Below, in pieces: positions 29,430 through 38,482 of a stretch of DNA of 64,000 bases. The DNA is from Arthrobacter sp. C2 (GTDB lineage: Bacteria; Actinomycetota; Actinomycetes; Actinomycetales; Micrococcaceae). The position numbers and the translations under genes were made by a program. The DNA is taken from assembly GCA_024207135.1 (NCBI GenBank), contig CP042428.1, positions 1,488,001 to 1,552,000 on the forward strand, read 5' to 3'. Position 1 is the first letter of the stretch. Every line of letters begins with the position of its first letter. The notes below the pieces were generated by a model. That model saw only the letters and a list, made by a program, of their open reading frames with translations. It was not told where the DNA came from and did not search any database.

Positions 29430-30737
29430 CTATTTCTCGACTATTTCCTCGCTGCCGGCCTCCGGCACGCCGTCCGTCTTTGCGCCTCGATTCTTCCGTT
29501 TGAATAGCCCTGCGACGTTCCCACCGACCGAGCCCGCCGTACCGGCAATGGTGCCCCCGATGCCCTTGACCCTGGTAAGCGCTGCCGGCTCATCCGGGAT
29601 CCCGTCCCCGTCGATGTCTACGCTCCGAAACTGGCGAGTCACCGTGCCGACTGCGCTTGCCATGCCGGTACCCGCTGCGACAGCCCCCGTCGCGACGCCG
29701 CCACCAACGGTGCTGGCAGTATCGGAGATCCAGTTTCCCGTCGCCTTTGCTGCGTCTTCCAATGCAGCGAGAGCTCTGTTCGATTCGTCTTCCCGGTCAT
29801 CGGTGTCAGGCTTCGTCTTGGCCGTGACGGCTAAATGTGCCGGGAACATGTCTGGGGCGGCGGCAAACGCGGCCCGGGCCGCGAGGATGACTTCTCGACC
29901 GAATACGAAGCGCGTGACCCCTCCTGCCAAGGCTCCAACTCCGTACTCGATCGTTGCCTGCTGCTTTTGACTCAAGTTCTCGCGCACGGTGTCCAGCTGC
30001 CCCGTCTGCATAGTCCGAACCAAGCTCTGAGCTGCTCCCCCAGGGAGCGTGTCCGCGAGCGTGCTCGCCCAATGGGACCAGTCCGTGCGGCCAGCTGCGA
30101 TCCTGTTGCCGACGCCGACAACACCTCCGGAGGAGGCGTTCGAGAGGTCCGCAGCCATCGTCGCGATCTGCTGCTGGCTAATGCGTTCGTTCGACAATCC
30201 GTAGACAAGGGCATGAGCCTGGTCCTGGTCGAGGTCCATTCCGTGAATGTCGGCTATTGCGAGTCCGAAGATCGCGGTTAGTTCGAACTGCAGCTGCTCA
30301 TCGCCCGCAGGGAGGAGCGCCGCGGCTCGCAGTGCGCCGTTCTTCGCGGTGCCCAGCGCCACATTCTTAGCAGCTTGCTTGGCGGCTTGTTTCGCAGCAA
30401 TTTTCACAGCTTCCTTGCCGGTCTTCTTCGCAGCCTGCTGGCCCGCACTTTTTACACCGGCTGCTGCGGCCCCGACACCCGGAATCATCGCGATGCCGAT
30501 ATCGGCCGCGATCACGCCTGCGGTGATGACGGCACCGGCAGTTGTGATAGACGTACCGTAGTGACGCTCGAGCATTTGGATCACTTCAGCAGGGGTGGCT
30601 TCCGGATTCCGGCGGCGGATCCTCATGATGTACTTGCGAGCGATCGAATGACGAGCACTGACCGCCTTCGCGATGTCACGTGCTGCGTCCTCGTCGACGA
30701 GCTCCGCTTCCATCGTGATGGTCTCGATAGCAGCCAT
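29430..30737 (-). CDS. EcsC-like membrane-associated protein with Ca-binding-type loop
   Basis: 435 residues. After a charged helix (HSIARKYIMRIRRRNPEATP) comes a glycine/alanine-rich hydrophobic region (AGAVITAGVIAADIGIAMIP), then a lysine/alanine helix with repeated KQAAKQAAKN, and LPAGDEQLQFELTAIFGLAIA and DLDQDQAHALVYGL, which resemble EcsC family proteins. Near residue 374 is DIDGDGIPDE, like the calcium loops of dockerin or thrombospondin type 3 repeats. No signal peptide. ATG 30737 has GGAG 7 bp upstream. The gene lies alone between two copies of the ychF tail, so it probably came with that duplication. EcsC membership is tentative. Confidence 0.7.
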   Translation of the reverse strand: MAAIETITMEAELVDEDAARDIAKAVSARHSIARKYIMRIRRRNPEATPAEVIQMLERHYGTSITTAGAVITAGVIAADIGIAMIPGVGAAAAGVKSAGQQAAKKTGKEAVKIAAKQAAKQAAKNVALGTAKNGALRAAALLPAGDEQLQFELTAIFGLAIADIHGMDLDQDQAHALVYGLSNERISQQQIATMAADLSNASSGGVVGVGNRIAAGRTDWSHWASTLADTLPGGAAQSLVRTMQTGQLDTVRENLSQKQQATIEYGVGALAGGVTRFVFGREVILAARAAFAAAPDMFPAHLAVTAKTKPDTDDREDESNRALAALEDAAKATGNWISDTASTVGGGVATGAVAAGTGMASAVGTVTRQFRSVDIDGDGIPDEPAALTRVKGIGGTIAGTAGSVGGNVAGLFKRKNRGAKTDGVPEAGSEEIVEK

Positions 30738-30818
30738 CGCTTGCTCCTCGCTAGTTGAATCTCTCCGGGACGTTACGAACCCGGATGTTGAGCTGAGAGT
30801 CCGCCAATGCCCGGCGAA

Positions 30819-31005
30819 CCCAACTGCGATTGTATTCGTGGGTAAAGCATTGCCAGGCCGGGACACGTTCAGCTTCCATCTGCAAAATCGCTCCATCACC
30901 ATAAAACGACAAAGCCCCCGGCTCCATGAAATGGAGCCGGGGGCCGAATGTTGCCGCGTCCCTTGCGGGAATGGAATTAGACGTTGAAGCGGAACTCCAC
31001 CACGT
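30819..31005 (+). repeat. 187-bp direct repeat, copy B (intact ychF 3' end)
   Basis: Partner of 29212-29398. Includes the functional ychF stop codon, its terminator and about 95 bp beyond that hairpin. Confidence 0.85.
30914..30944 (-). terminator. ychF terminator
   Basis: Perfect 14-bp stem (30914-30927 with 30931-30944), followed on the minus strand by TTTGTCGTTTTATGG. In copy A the matching hairpin has an A-C mismatch and an end G-T pair. Confidence 0.85.
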
Positions 31006-32062
31006 CGCCGTCCTTCATGATGTATTCCTTGCCTTCGATGCGCGCCTTGCCCGCGGCCTTGGCCGCAGACACAGAACCGGCTTCGACCAATTCCTCGAAC
31101 CCGAAGACCTCGGCCTTGATGAAGCCGCGCTGGAAGTCGGTGTGGATGACGCCGGCAGCCTGCGGGGCGGTGGCGCCCTTCGGGATGGTCCAGGCGCGGG
31201 TTTCCTTCGGGCCGGCTGTCAGGTAGGTCTGCAGGCCCAGGGTGTCGAAGCCGACGCGGGCGAGCTTGTCCAGGCCGGACTCGGTGTAGCCGGCGTCCTC
31301 GAGCATTTCCTCGGCTTCTTCCTCGGTCAGCTCGGCCAGTTCGGATTCGAACTGCGCATCAAGGAAGATGGCCTCGGCCGGTGCGACCAGGGCGGAAAGC
31401 TCTTCCTGCATGGCGGTGTTGGCCAGGCCCTCTTCGTCGGTGTTGAACACGTAGATGAACGGCTTGGTGGTCATCAGCTGCAGCGGAGCCAGCTCGTCGA
31501 TGTCGATGCCCGCGGCCTTGCCGGAAGCGTAGAGGGTCTTGCCCTCTTCGAGCACCTTCTGCGCGGCCTTGACCGTCTCGATGAACGAGGCCTCGATCTT
31601 CTTGGCCCGCAGCTCCTTTTCCAGGCGCGGCAGCTGGTTCTCGATGGTCTGCAGGTCCGCGAGGATCAGCTCGGTGGCGATGGTCTCGATGTCCGAGGCC
31701 GGGTCGACCTTGCCGTCGACGTGGATCACGTCGGGGTCCGAGAAGACGCGCGTCACCTGGCAGATGGCCTCGGCTTCGCGGATGTTGGCCAGGAACTTGT
31801 TGCCCAGGCCTTCCCCCTCGGAGGCGCCCTTGACGATGCCGGCGATGTCCACGAAGGACACCGTCGCCGGCAGGATGCGCTCGGAGCCGAAGATTCCGGC
31901 GAGCACCTTCAGGCGCGCGTCCGGCAACGGCACGACACCCACGTTGGGTTCGATGGTTGCGAACGGATAGTTGGCCGCGAGGACCTGCGCGCGGGTAAGA
32001 GCATTGAACATGGTTGACTTGCCGACATTGGGCAGTCCGACGATTCCGATTGTAAGAGCCAC
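30977..32062 (-). CDS. ychF: redox-regulated ATPase YchF
   Basis: 361 residues, the standard length for this universally conserved Obg-like P-loop protein that prefers ATP. G1 is GLPNVGKSTMFNAL, G3 FVDIAGIVKGASEGEGLGN, and the NxxE specificity motif replacing NKxD is seen at VFNTDEE. The C-terminal TGS domain ends RIEGKEYIMKDGDVVEFRFN. GTG start. Its 3' end with terminator has been duplicated 1.6 kb away. Confidence 0.96.
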   Translation of the reverse strand: MALTIGIVGLPNVGKSTMFNALTRAQVLAANYPFATIEPNVGVVPLPDARLKVLAGIFGSERILPATVSFVDIAGIVKGASEGEGLGNKFLANIREAEAICQVTRVFSDPDVIHVDGKVDPASDIETIATELILADLQTIENQLPRLEKELRAKKIEASFIETVKAAQKVLEEGKTLYASGKAAGIDIDELAPLQLMTTKPFIYVFNTDEEGLANTAMQEELSALVAPAEAIFLDAQFESELAELTEEEAEEMLEDAGYTESGLDKLARVGFDTLGLQTYLTAGPKETRAWTIPKGATAPQAAGVIHTDFQRGFIKAEVFGFEELVEAGSVSAAKAAGKARIEGKEYIMKDGDVVEFRFNV

Positions 32063-32116
32063 GGGAATAGAGTCTACCGGGGAAAAACCGTCGGTGCTTG
32101 CTGGGATGATTTGTCC

Positions 32117-33448
32117 ATGGATGCTTTGGTCTGGGTGGCGGCCCTCTGCTCGCTGGTTGTTGGGTTCGTCTTGGGTGTTGTTGCGTGGTGGTACGTGAAC
32201 CGGAAACCGCGGGCCGCGGCCATTTCCGCCGCCGGCTCTGCACGCGACGAGCTGGCCCGGACCGCACAGCTGCTGGCCGGGGCGCAGGCGCAGGTCTTGG
32301 AATTGCGCGACCGCGTTGCCGAGGAACGCCTGCGCGGCAGCGAGGACCAGTCCGTGCTCCATGCCCTGGCACCGGTGGCGGAGCAGCTGCGCCAGGTCAG
32401 GGCGCAGGTCTCGGTGCTGGAGAGGGACCGCGTCGAACAGTTCGGGCAGCTGAGCGAGCAGCTGGTGCATGCCGCGGCCAACGATGCCGAGCTGTTGCGC
32501 GCCACCGGATCGCTGGCCGCCGCGTTGGGCAACAACTCGGTGCGCGGCACCTGGGGCGAGGCGCAATTGCGCCGCGTCGTGGAGGCCGCCGGCATGCTGG
32601 CGCACGTGGACTTTTCCGAGCAGCTGCGCACCGGCGAGGGCCTGCGCCCCGACATGGTGGTGAGGCTGCCGGGGAACAAGCTGATCGTGTTGGACGCGAA
32701 GGTGCCGCTGGCGGCCTACCTGAAGGCGCAGCAGCTTTCGGCCTCCCTCGATGCCCCCTCCCGGGCCCGGGCCAAGGAATCGATGAAAGAGCATGCCAAG
32801 GCGTTGCGCCTGCACGTCGATGCGCTGGCCTCCAAATCCTACTGGAATGCGGTTGCGGGCAGCCCGGAATTGGTGGTGTGCTTCCTTCCCGCCGAGTCGT
32901 TCCTGGCCGACGCGCTGGCCGCGGACCCCTCCCTGCTGGACCACGCCTTCGGTAAGAACGTCGCCCTGGCCTCCCCCGCCACGCTGCTGGCGATGCTCAA
33001 GGGGCTGGCGTTCGCCTGGCGGCAGGAGCTGCTGACCGAGAACGCGCGCGAGCTTTTTGTGCGCTCGCGCGAACTCTACGAACGGCTCGGGACCATGGGC
33101 GGGCACGTGGCCAAGCTGGGATCCTCATTGCGTTCCAGCGTGGAGAAGTACAACGCATTCGTCGGGACCCTGGAATCGCGGGTGCTGCCCAGTGCCCGGC
33201 GCATCCGGGACCTGGACCCGGGGCTCGGTGACGAACACGATCCGGCCGCCGCGTTGCATGGGCTGCCGGTCATCGAGGGGACCCCGCGCGCGCTCGGTGC
33301 CGGGGAGTTCCTCGAGCACCTGGACGCGGGTGGCCGGCAGGACCCGGACGGGGCCGATGCCGATGACGGATTCGGCGACGGGCGCGTCGATGGCCCGCTG
33401 ACGCCGTTGACGCGGCGCGAGGCCAAGAAGGGCCAGGCCGGCGGTTAA
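32117..33448 (+). CDS. rmuC: DNA recombination protein RmuC
   Basis: 443 residues. An N-terminal membrane helix (LVWVAALCSLVVGFVLGVVA) is followed by a coiled coil (about 45-130) and the RmuC nuclease-fold domain: NSVRGTWGEAQLRRVVEAAG, LRPDMVVRLPGNKLIVLDAK with a PD-(D/E)XK-like core, and VVCFLPAESFLADAL. RmuC limits DNA inversions at short repeats in E. coli. The Asp/Gly-rich tail is a local extension. Divergent from ychF with 54 bp between starts. Confidence 0.93.
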   Translation: MDALVWVAALCSLVVGFVLGVVAWWYVNRKPRAAAISAAGSARDELARTAQLLAGAQAQVLELRDRVAEERLRGSEDQSVLHALAPVAEQLRQVRAQVSVLERDRVEQFGQLSEQLVHAAANDAELLRATGSLAAALGNNSVRGTWGEAQLRRVVEAAGMLAHVDFSEQLRTGEGLRPDMVVRLPGNKLIVLDAKVPLAAYLKAQQLSASLDAPSRARAKESMKEHAKALRLHVDALASKSYWNAVAGSPELVVCFLPAESFLADALAADPSLLDHAFGKNVALASPATLLAMLKGLAFAWRQELLTENARELFVRSRELYERLGTMGGHVAKLGSSLRSSVEKYNAFVGTLESRVLPSARRIRDLDPGLGDEHDPAAALHGLPVIEGTPRALGAGEFLEHLDAGGRQDPDGADADDGFGDGRVDGPLTPLTRREAKKGQAGG

Positions 33449-33454
33449 GCGGGT

Positions 33455-33494
33455 GTGGCGTGGGGCTCCACCGGATGGTGGGGCTCCACGCCAC
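33455..33494. terminator. hairpin between rmuC and ispH
   Basis: 9-bp stem (33455-33463 with 33486-33494) with two internal copies of GTGGGGCTCCAC, between convergent genes. Confidence 0.6.
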
Positions 33495-33535
33495 TGGCTT
33501 CGCGCCGCAACGCCAAGGTGCGCTGCGGGACGTGC

Positions 33536-34636
33536 CTAGCTGCTGATGTCGGACTTGGTGATGCGCCCGCCCGGCCCGCGGGAATCGTCGCCGGCTTCCT
33601 TGAGCTTGGCGCGGATCTCCTTGGGCAGCGAGAAGAGGATGTCTTCCTGCGCCGTGGTGACTTCCTCGACGCTGCCGTAGCCGTAGTCGGCCAGCAGCGC
33701 GAGCACGTCGCGCACCAGGACCTCGGGCACCGAGGCGCCGGAGGTCACCCCGACGGTGGCCACGCCCTCGAACCAGGTCTCGTCGACCTCCGAGGCGTAG
33801 TCCACGCGGTGGGCGGCCTTCGCGCCGTATTCCAGGGCAACCTCCACCAGGCGCACCGAGTTGGAGGAGTTCGAGGAACCGACCACGATGACCAGGTCGC
33901 TCTTCGGGGCGATGGCCTTGATCGCATCCTGGCGGTTGGTGGTCGCGTAGCAGATGTCGTCGCTGGGCGGATCCTGCAGCTTGGGGAAGCGGGCGCGCAG
34001 GCGGCGGACCGTCTCCATGGTCTCGTCCACGGACAGGGTGGTCTGCGAGAGCCAGATGAGCTTGTCGGGGTTGGAGACCTCGATGGTGTCGGCCTCGTCG
34101 GGGTTGTTCACGATCTGCGTGTGGTCCGGGGCCTCGCCGTAGGTGCCTTCGACCTCTTCGTGGCCTTCGTGCCCGATCAGCAGGATCTCGTAGTCCTCCC
34201 GGGCGAAGCGCACCGCTTCCTTGTGCACCTTGGTGACCAGCGGGCAGGTGGCGTCGATGGTGCGCAGGCCGCGGTCAGCGGCGGACTGCACGACCGCCGG
34301 GGAGACGCCGTGGGCGGAGAAGACGACCAGGGCGCCCTCGGGGACTTCCTCGTTTTCCTCCACGAAGATCGCGCCGCGGGCCTCAAGGGTGGAGACCACA
34401 TGGAGGTTGTGCACGATCTGCTTGCGGACGTAGACCGGTGCGCCGTAGTGCTCCAACGCCTTTTCCACCGCGATGACGGCCCGGTCGACGCCGGCGCAGT
34501 AGCCGCGCGGGGCGGCCAGCAGGACGTGGCGTTCCCCGCTCACGGGCGCCGCGGCGGCGATTTCTGCCGGGGAGCGGCGGGAGCGCGGGATGGTGGGCAT
34601 CGGAAGGGAGACCTGAACGGTGGAACTGGTAGCCAT
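33536..34636 (-). CDS. ispH: 4-hydroxy-3-methylbut-2-enyl diphosphate reductase
   Basis: 366 residues. The last enzyme of the MEP pathway, making IPP and DMAPP with a 4Fe-4S cluster. The three cluster cysteines are in [23 protein letters not shown] and [11 protein letters not shown]; the active-site [15 protein letters not shown] and [14 protein letters not shown] are intact. The N-terminal 35 residues are an extension typical of Actinobacteria. It follows a membrane protein gene on the same strand after 54 bp. Confidence 0.96.
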   Translation of the reverse strand: MATSSTVQVSLPMPTIPRSRRSPAEIAAAAPVSGERHVLLAAPRGYCAGVDRAVIAVEKALEHYGAPVYVRKQIVHNLHVVSTLEARGAIFVEENEEVPEGALVVFSAHGVSPAVVQSAADRGLRTIDATCPLVTKVHKEAVRFAREDYEILLIGHEGHEEVEGTYGEAPDHTQIVNNPDEADTIEVSNPDKLIWLSQTTLSVDETMETVRRLRARFPKLQDPPSDDICYATTNRQDAIKAIAPKSDLVIVVGSSNSSNSVRLVEVALEYGAKAAHRVDYASEVDETWFEGVATVGVTSGASVPEVLVRDVLALLADYGYGSVEEVTTAQEDILFSLPKEIRAKLKEAGDDSRGPGGRITKSDISS

Positions 34637-34690
34637 GGGTCCAAGTCTACTGGGGTGCGCAAAATCGGCGGGCGGCTTTCCGCCACCGGC

Positions 34691-35647
34691 CTAGCCGCGC
34701 GGGCCGGCGTCCGGAGTGCGCGAGGCCAGCCATGCCCATCCGGCGCCGCCGAGCATGGCGATGATGCCGCCGGTGGCAAGGATCGTGGTGGCCGCACCGA
34801 ATTCCCCCGCCACCCCGGCCACGAGCCTGTCGGTGACCAGGCCCTGGAGGTTGGCTGTCCCGTCTTCGGTGCCGGCCGAGCCCAGGGATCCGACCCACAG
34901 GCGGGTGGCTGTGCCCAGCAGCAGGGCCGCGGCCCCGCCGGCGAGCAGTGCCCAGGGGCGTGTCCGTCGGGTGGCAAGCAGCATCCCGGCCGCCGCAGCC
35001 AGCACCGCGCCACCGAGCATCCAGCTGGCACCGCGTGCCAGCGACAGCCAGTTGTTCAGGGTTGCGGTGGGCAGCTGGTCCGCCCGCGGCCACCCGGTGT
35101 CAAGGAGCACGGGCGTGGCGGGGATCGCCTCGGGCAGCACGGCACCGAGGGCGGAGCCCTGCAGGGACGCGTGCAAGGTCCCGTAGCCCGAGCCCAGCAA
35201 CGGGGCGAGGTCCAGGTGCAGGGTGACTTGTTCGGCCTCCGCGGGGCTTCCCGCCGCGGGGCTTCCCGACCCTGGGTCCTGCGCCGCCTGCAGCCGTGCG
35301 GTGAAGTCGGCGCGGGCCGACTCGATGGTCGCGTCCCACGCGGGCCGGAAGGACGGGTCCTCGAGCAGGGCGCCGCCGGCGGTGGCGATCGCGCTTTCCA
35401 GCGGCCCGGCCAGGATCTGCGGGACGGCCGTTAGGGCGGTGATGCGGGCCGCGAGTTCGGTGCCGAGCGTGCCGGGCAGGACCCGGCGCAGCTCGGGGTC
35501 CGAGGCCAGCGGGCCAAGGATCGACTGCAGCGGGCCGGGAGTGTCGGCCAGGCGGGCTGCGGCGGAGCCGAGCATCGCCGCGGAGCCCAGCAGCACGGCA
35601 AGGACCATCAGGACGATCGCGGCGGTGTTGCGGATGGTGGTTTGCAT
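34691..35647 (-). CDS. actinobacterial membrane protein, function unknown
   Basis: 318 residues. An N-terminal signal-anchor (about 8-30) is followed by an extracellular domain of about 160 residues rich in Ala, Leu and Pro, then three membrane helices (about 203-225, 232-252, 285-308). No catalytic motif is seen. Similar to uncharacterised membrane proteins found next to xseA in other Actinobacteria, from memory. Divergent from xseA with about 190 bp between the starts. Confidence 0.75.
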   Translation of the reverse strand: MQTTIRNTAAIVLMVLAVLLGSAAMLGSAAARLADTPGPLQSILGPLASDPELRRVLPGTLGTELAARITALTAVPQILAGPLESAIATAGGALLEDPSFRPAWDATIESARADFTARLQAAQDPGSGSPAAGSPAEAEQVTLHLDLAPLLGSGYGTLHASLQGSALGAVLPEAIPATPVLLDTGWPRADQLPTATLNNWLSLARGASWMLGGAVLAAAAGMLLATRRTRPWALLAGGAAALLLGTATRLWVGSLGSAGTEDGTANLQGLVTDRLVAGVAGEFGAATTILATGGIIAMLGGAGWAWLASRTPDAGPRG

Positions 35648-35833
35648 GGCTGTGGCGCTCCTGGTGGTCTTCCGGTCGGTCCCGGGCCGGGCGGTGTTTC
35701 CCCGCCGTCTGCGTTTTGTCCCACGTTACTGCTTGAATGGACTTGGTGTGGTTGCAAAACCGGTGCCGCCGCAAATCCCGGCAGCCCGGCAAACCGCCCC
35801 TGCAGACCCGGCGGCAAGGAAGGCCCAGCACAC

Positions 35834-37096
35834 GTGGAGCAAGCACAGAAGCAAGACGGTTCGCTGCCGCGCACCGCCGCGGCGACCACGCCCGAGAACC
35901 CCTGGCCGCTGCGGGTGCTCAGCGACAAGCTGAAGATCCACATCGAGAACTCCCCCGAATCCTGGGTGGAGGGCCAGCTGCTGGAGGCCAACGTCCGCAA
36001 CGGGCACGCCTACCTGGTGATGCGCGACGTGGATGCCGACCAGTCGTTCTCGGTGACGGTCTGGGCCTCGGTGATGCGCTCGCTGGACATGCCCCCCGAG
36101 GTCGGTTCCCGGGTGGTGGCGCGGGTCAAGCCCAGCTTCTACGCCAAGACCGGCCGGCTCTCGCTGAACGCCTTCGACCTGCGCCCGGTGGGCCTGGGCG
36201 ACCTGCTGGCCCGCCTGGAGCGGCTGCGCCGGGCCTTGTTCGACGAGGGACTCTTCGACCCGGCACGCAAGCTGCCCCTGCCGCTGCTGCCGAACCGGAT
36301 CGGGCTGATCACCGGCCGGGACTCGGATGCGGAAAAAGACGTCGTCCGCAACGCCTCGCTGCGCTGGCCGGCGGTGGCCTTCGACATCCGCAACACCGCG
36401 GTGCAGGGCGTCAACGCCGTCTCCGAGGTCACCGCCGCGCTGCGCGAGCTGGACGCGAACCCGGACGTCGATGTGATCATCATCGCCCGCGGCGGCGGCG
36501 CGCTCGAGGACCTGCTTCCGTTCAGCTCCGAGGACCTGGTGCGCGCGGTCGCCGCCTGCAGCACCCCGGTCATCTCCGCCATCGGCCACGAGGCCGACCG
36601 ACCGATCCTCGACGACGTGGCCGACGTGCGCGCCTCCACCCCCACCGATGCCGCCAAGCGCGTGGTGCCGGACCTGGCCGAGGAGCTGGCCAACCTGGCG
36701 ATGGCGCGCAACCGCTTGGACCGGGCCGTGCGGGGGAACGTGGAGCGCGAGGCCCAGCGCCTCGCCTCGCTGCGGGCCCGCCCGGTGCTGGCCAACCCCG
36801 AATCCATGGTCCAGTTGCGCCGCGAGGACGTGGTGCGCCTGGGCCAGCGCAGCACCCTGGCGATGCGTTCGGCGCTGGCGCGCGGCCACGACTCCATCGG
36901 GCACCTGCGCGCGCAGGTCCGCGCACTGTCCCCGCAGCAGACCCTGGACCGCGGCTACGCGGTGGTGCAGCTCGACGACGGCGGCATCCTCCGCTCCGCC
37001 GCGGATGCACCGGCGGGCGCCGGGATCCAGGTGCGCCTGGCCCGCGGCCGCCTGGCCGCAACCGTCACCAACAGCCACTCCCCGGAAGAAGGATGA
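35834..37096 (+). CDS. xseA: exodeoxyribonuclease VII large subunit
   Basis: 420 residues from GTG 35834, with AAGGAAGG about 11 bp upstream; the open frame extends further, but that part is Cys/Pro-rich. The OB-fold wedge is at about 20-110 (WVEGQLLEANVRNGHAYLVM), and the catalytic domain has GLITGRDSDAEKDVVRNASL, IIIARGGGALEDLLPFSSED and GHEADRPILDDVADVRASTP. It degrades single-stranded DNA in both directions together with XseB, whose gene overlaps by 4 bp. Confidence 0.95.
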   Translation: MEQAQKQDGSLPRTAAATTPENPWPLRVLSDKLKIHIENSPESWVEGQLLEANVRNGHAYLVMRDVDADQSFSVTVWASVMRSLDMPPEVGSRVVARVKPSFYAKTGRLSLNAFDLRPVGLGDLLARLERLRRALFDEGLFDPARKLPLPLLPNRIGLITGRDSDAEKDVVRNASLRWPAVAFDIRNTAVQGVNAVSEVTAALRELDANPDVDVIIIARGGGALEDLLPFSSEDLVRAVAACSTPVISAIGHEADRPILDDVADVRASTPTDAAKRVVPDLAEELANLAMARNRLDRAVRGNVEREAQRLASLRARPVLANPESMVQLRREDVVRLGQRSTLAMRSALARGHDSIGHLRAQVRALSPQQTLDRGYAVVQLDDGGILRSAADAPAGAGIQVRLARGRLAATVTNSHSPEEG

Positions 37097-37338
37097 ACCC
37101 CATGAACACCGAAGCAGCAAACACCGACATCGCCACGCTGAGCTACGAGCAGGCCCGGGAGGAACTGGTGGCCGTGGTCGCGCAGCTCGAGGCCGGGGCC
37201 GCAACCCTCGAGCAGTCCCTGGGGTTGTGGGAGCGCGGCGAGGCGCTGGCCGCCCGCTGCGAGGCCTGGTTGCAGGGCGCCACCGCGCGCCTGGATGCCG
37301 CCCGCGAGCCCAACGGGCCCTCGGCGCCCGCGTCCTGA
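37093..37338 (+). CDS. xseB: exodeoxyribonuclease VII small subunit
   Basis: 81 residues: LSYEQAREELVAVVAQLEAG and TLEQSLGLWERGEALAARCE form the two-helix bundle of XseB. ATG 37093 overlaps the xseA stop (ATGA); a second ATG nine bases on is possible. Several XseB copies wrap the large subunit and are needed for activity. Confidence 0.93.
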   Translation: MNPMNTEAANTDIATLSYEQAREELVAVVAQLEAGAATLEQSLGLWERGEALAARCEAWLQGATARLDAAREPNGPSAPAS

Positions 37339-37412
37339 TCCGGCGCCGGCGCCGGCCCGGAGAGGGTCCGGCGCCGGTCCCGTTGGCGCCCGGTGCCGGG
37401 AAGCTGCCGGCG

Positions 37413-38288
37413 CTAGGAGGCGGCCAGGCGGCGCTGTTGCTCTTCCACGTCGAAGTCGGCTGCAGGCCACTGCGGATCGATGCCCTTTAGCGCCTGGGCG
37501 AGCAGGGTCGCCACCGCCAGCCGGGCGTACCACTTCCGGTCCGCGGGAACCACGAACCAGGGCGCTTCCGGGGTGTGGGTGCGCCGGATCGCGGTCTGGT
37601 AGGCGTCCATGTACTCGTCCCACACCTCGCGCTCGTCGATGTCGGCGGGGTTGAACTTCCAGTGCTTGTCCGCCCGCTCCAGCCGCTCGGCCAGGCGCGC
37701 ACGCTGCTCGTCCTTGGAGATGTGCAGCATGACCTTGATGACGGTGGTGTCCTTGTCCGCCAGCTGCGCCTCGAAGTCGTTGATGGCGCCGTAGCGGCGC
37801 TCGATCTCCCCGGCCGGCGACAGGCCCCTGACCTTGTGGATCAGCACGTCCTCGTAGTGCGAGCGGTCGAAAACTCCGATGAATCCGGCCTGGGGCAGCG
37901 CCCGGTTGATGCGCCAGAGGAAGTCGCGCTTGGCCTCCGCGGCCGTGGGCGCCTTGAAGGCGCTCAGCTGCACGCCCTGCGGGTCGACGGCGCCGATGAC
38001 GTGGCGCACGATGCCGCCCTTGCCCGCGGTGTCCATCGCCTGGAGGATGAGCAGGACCTTGGCCGGGGCGCCGGCGCGCGAGGCGGCATAGAAGCGTTCC
38101 TGCAGCTCGCCGAGTTCGCGTCCCACCAGGGCCAGGTCGCGGGTGCCGCTGGCCTTGTCCCCGGTGTAGCCCGGGGTCGAGGACGGGTCGACGCCGGCCA
38201 GCTCGAAGTCCGCGGAGGCCGCAAGCGCGGGGCCCACGGCATCGGCGAAGGGAACGGGGCGTGACTTGGACTTCTGCTTCTTGCTCAT
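37413..38288 (-). CDS. ppk2: polyphosphate kinase 2 family protein
   Basis: 291 residues. Walker A QAMDTAGKGGIVRHV, the lid arginines, DRSHYEDVLIHKV and the C-terminal APWFVVPADRKWYARL are those of PPK2 enzymes, which phosphorylate nucleotides with polyphosphate. Size and single domain fit the class that uses nucleoside mono- or diphosphates; which one cannot be told here. ATG 38288 has a GAAGG sequence upstream. Converges on xseB across a GC-rich hairpin region. Confidence 0.92.
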   Translation of the reverse strand: MSKKQKSKSRPVPFADAVGPALAASADFELAGVDPSSTPGYTGDKASGTRDLALVGRELGELQERFYAASRAGAPAKVLLILQAMDTAGKGGIVRHVIGAVDPQGVQLSAFKAPTAAEAKRDFLWRINRALPQAGFIGVFDRSHYEDVLIHKVRGLSPAGEIERRYGAINDFEAQLADKDTTVIKVMLHISKDEQRARLAERLERADKHWKFNPADIDEREVWDEYMDAYQTAIRRTHTPEAPWFVVPADRKWYARLAVATLLAQALKGIDPQWPAADFDVEEQQRRLAAS

Positions 38289-38414
38289 GGCTGCAACCTT
38301 CATGCTCGGGGCTTGTGGAGATCAGCGTACGGCATGGGCATTAACAACCTGCGCAGGCGGACCGCGGCAGTCGGTGGTGTCTGCGTGGGCATCCCGGGGC
38401 GGGCGGGAACGCCA

Positions 38415-38462
38415 GGGGGCGCGTTCCTTCCCCGCCGTCGGCTTGGGAAGGAACGCGCCCCC
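38415..38462 (-). terminator. aminotransferase terminator
   Basis: Perfect 18-bp stem (38415-38432 with 38445-38462), 12-nt loop, directly after the aminotransferase stop. Confidence 0.85.
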
Positions 38463-38482
38463 GGGAGGGCCGTGCGGCGGGC

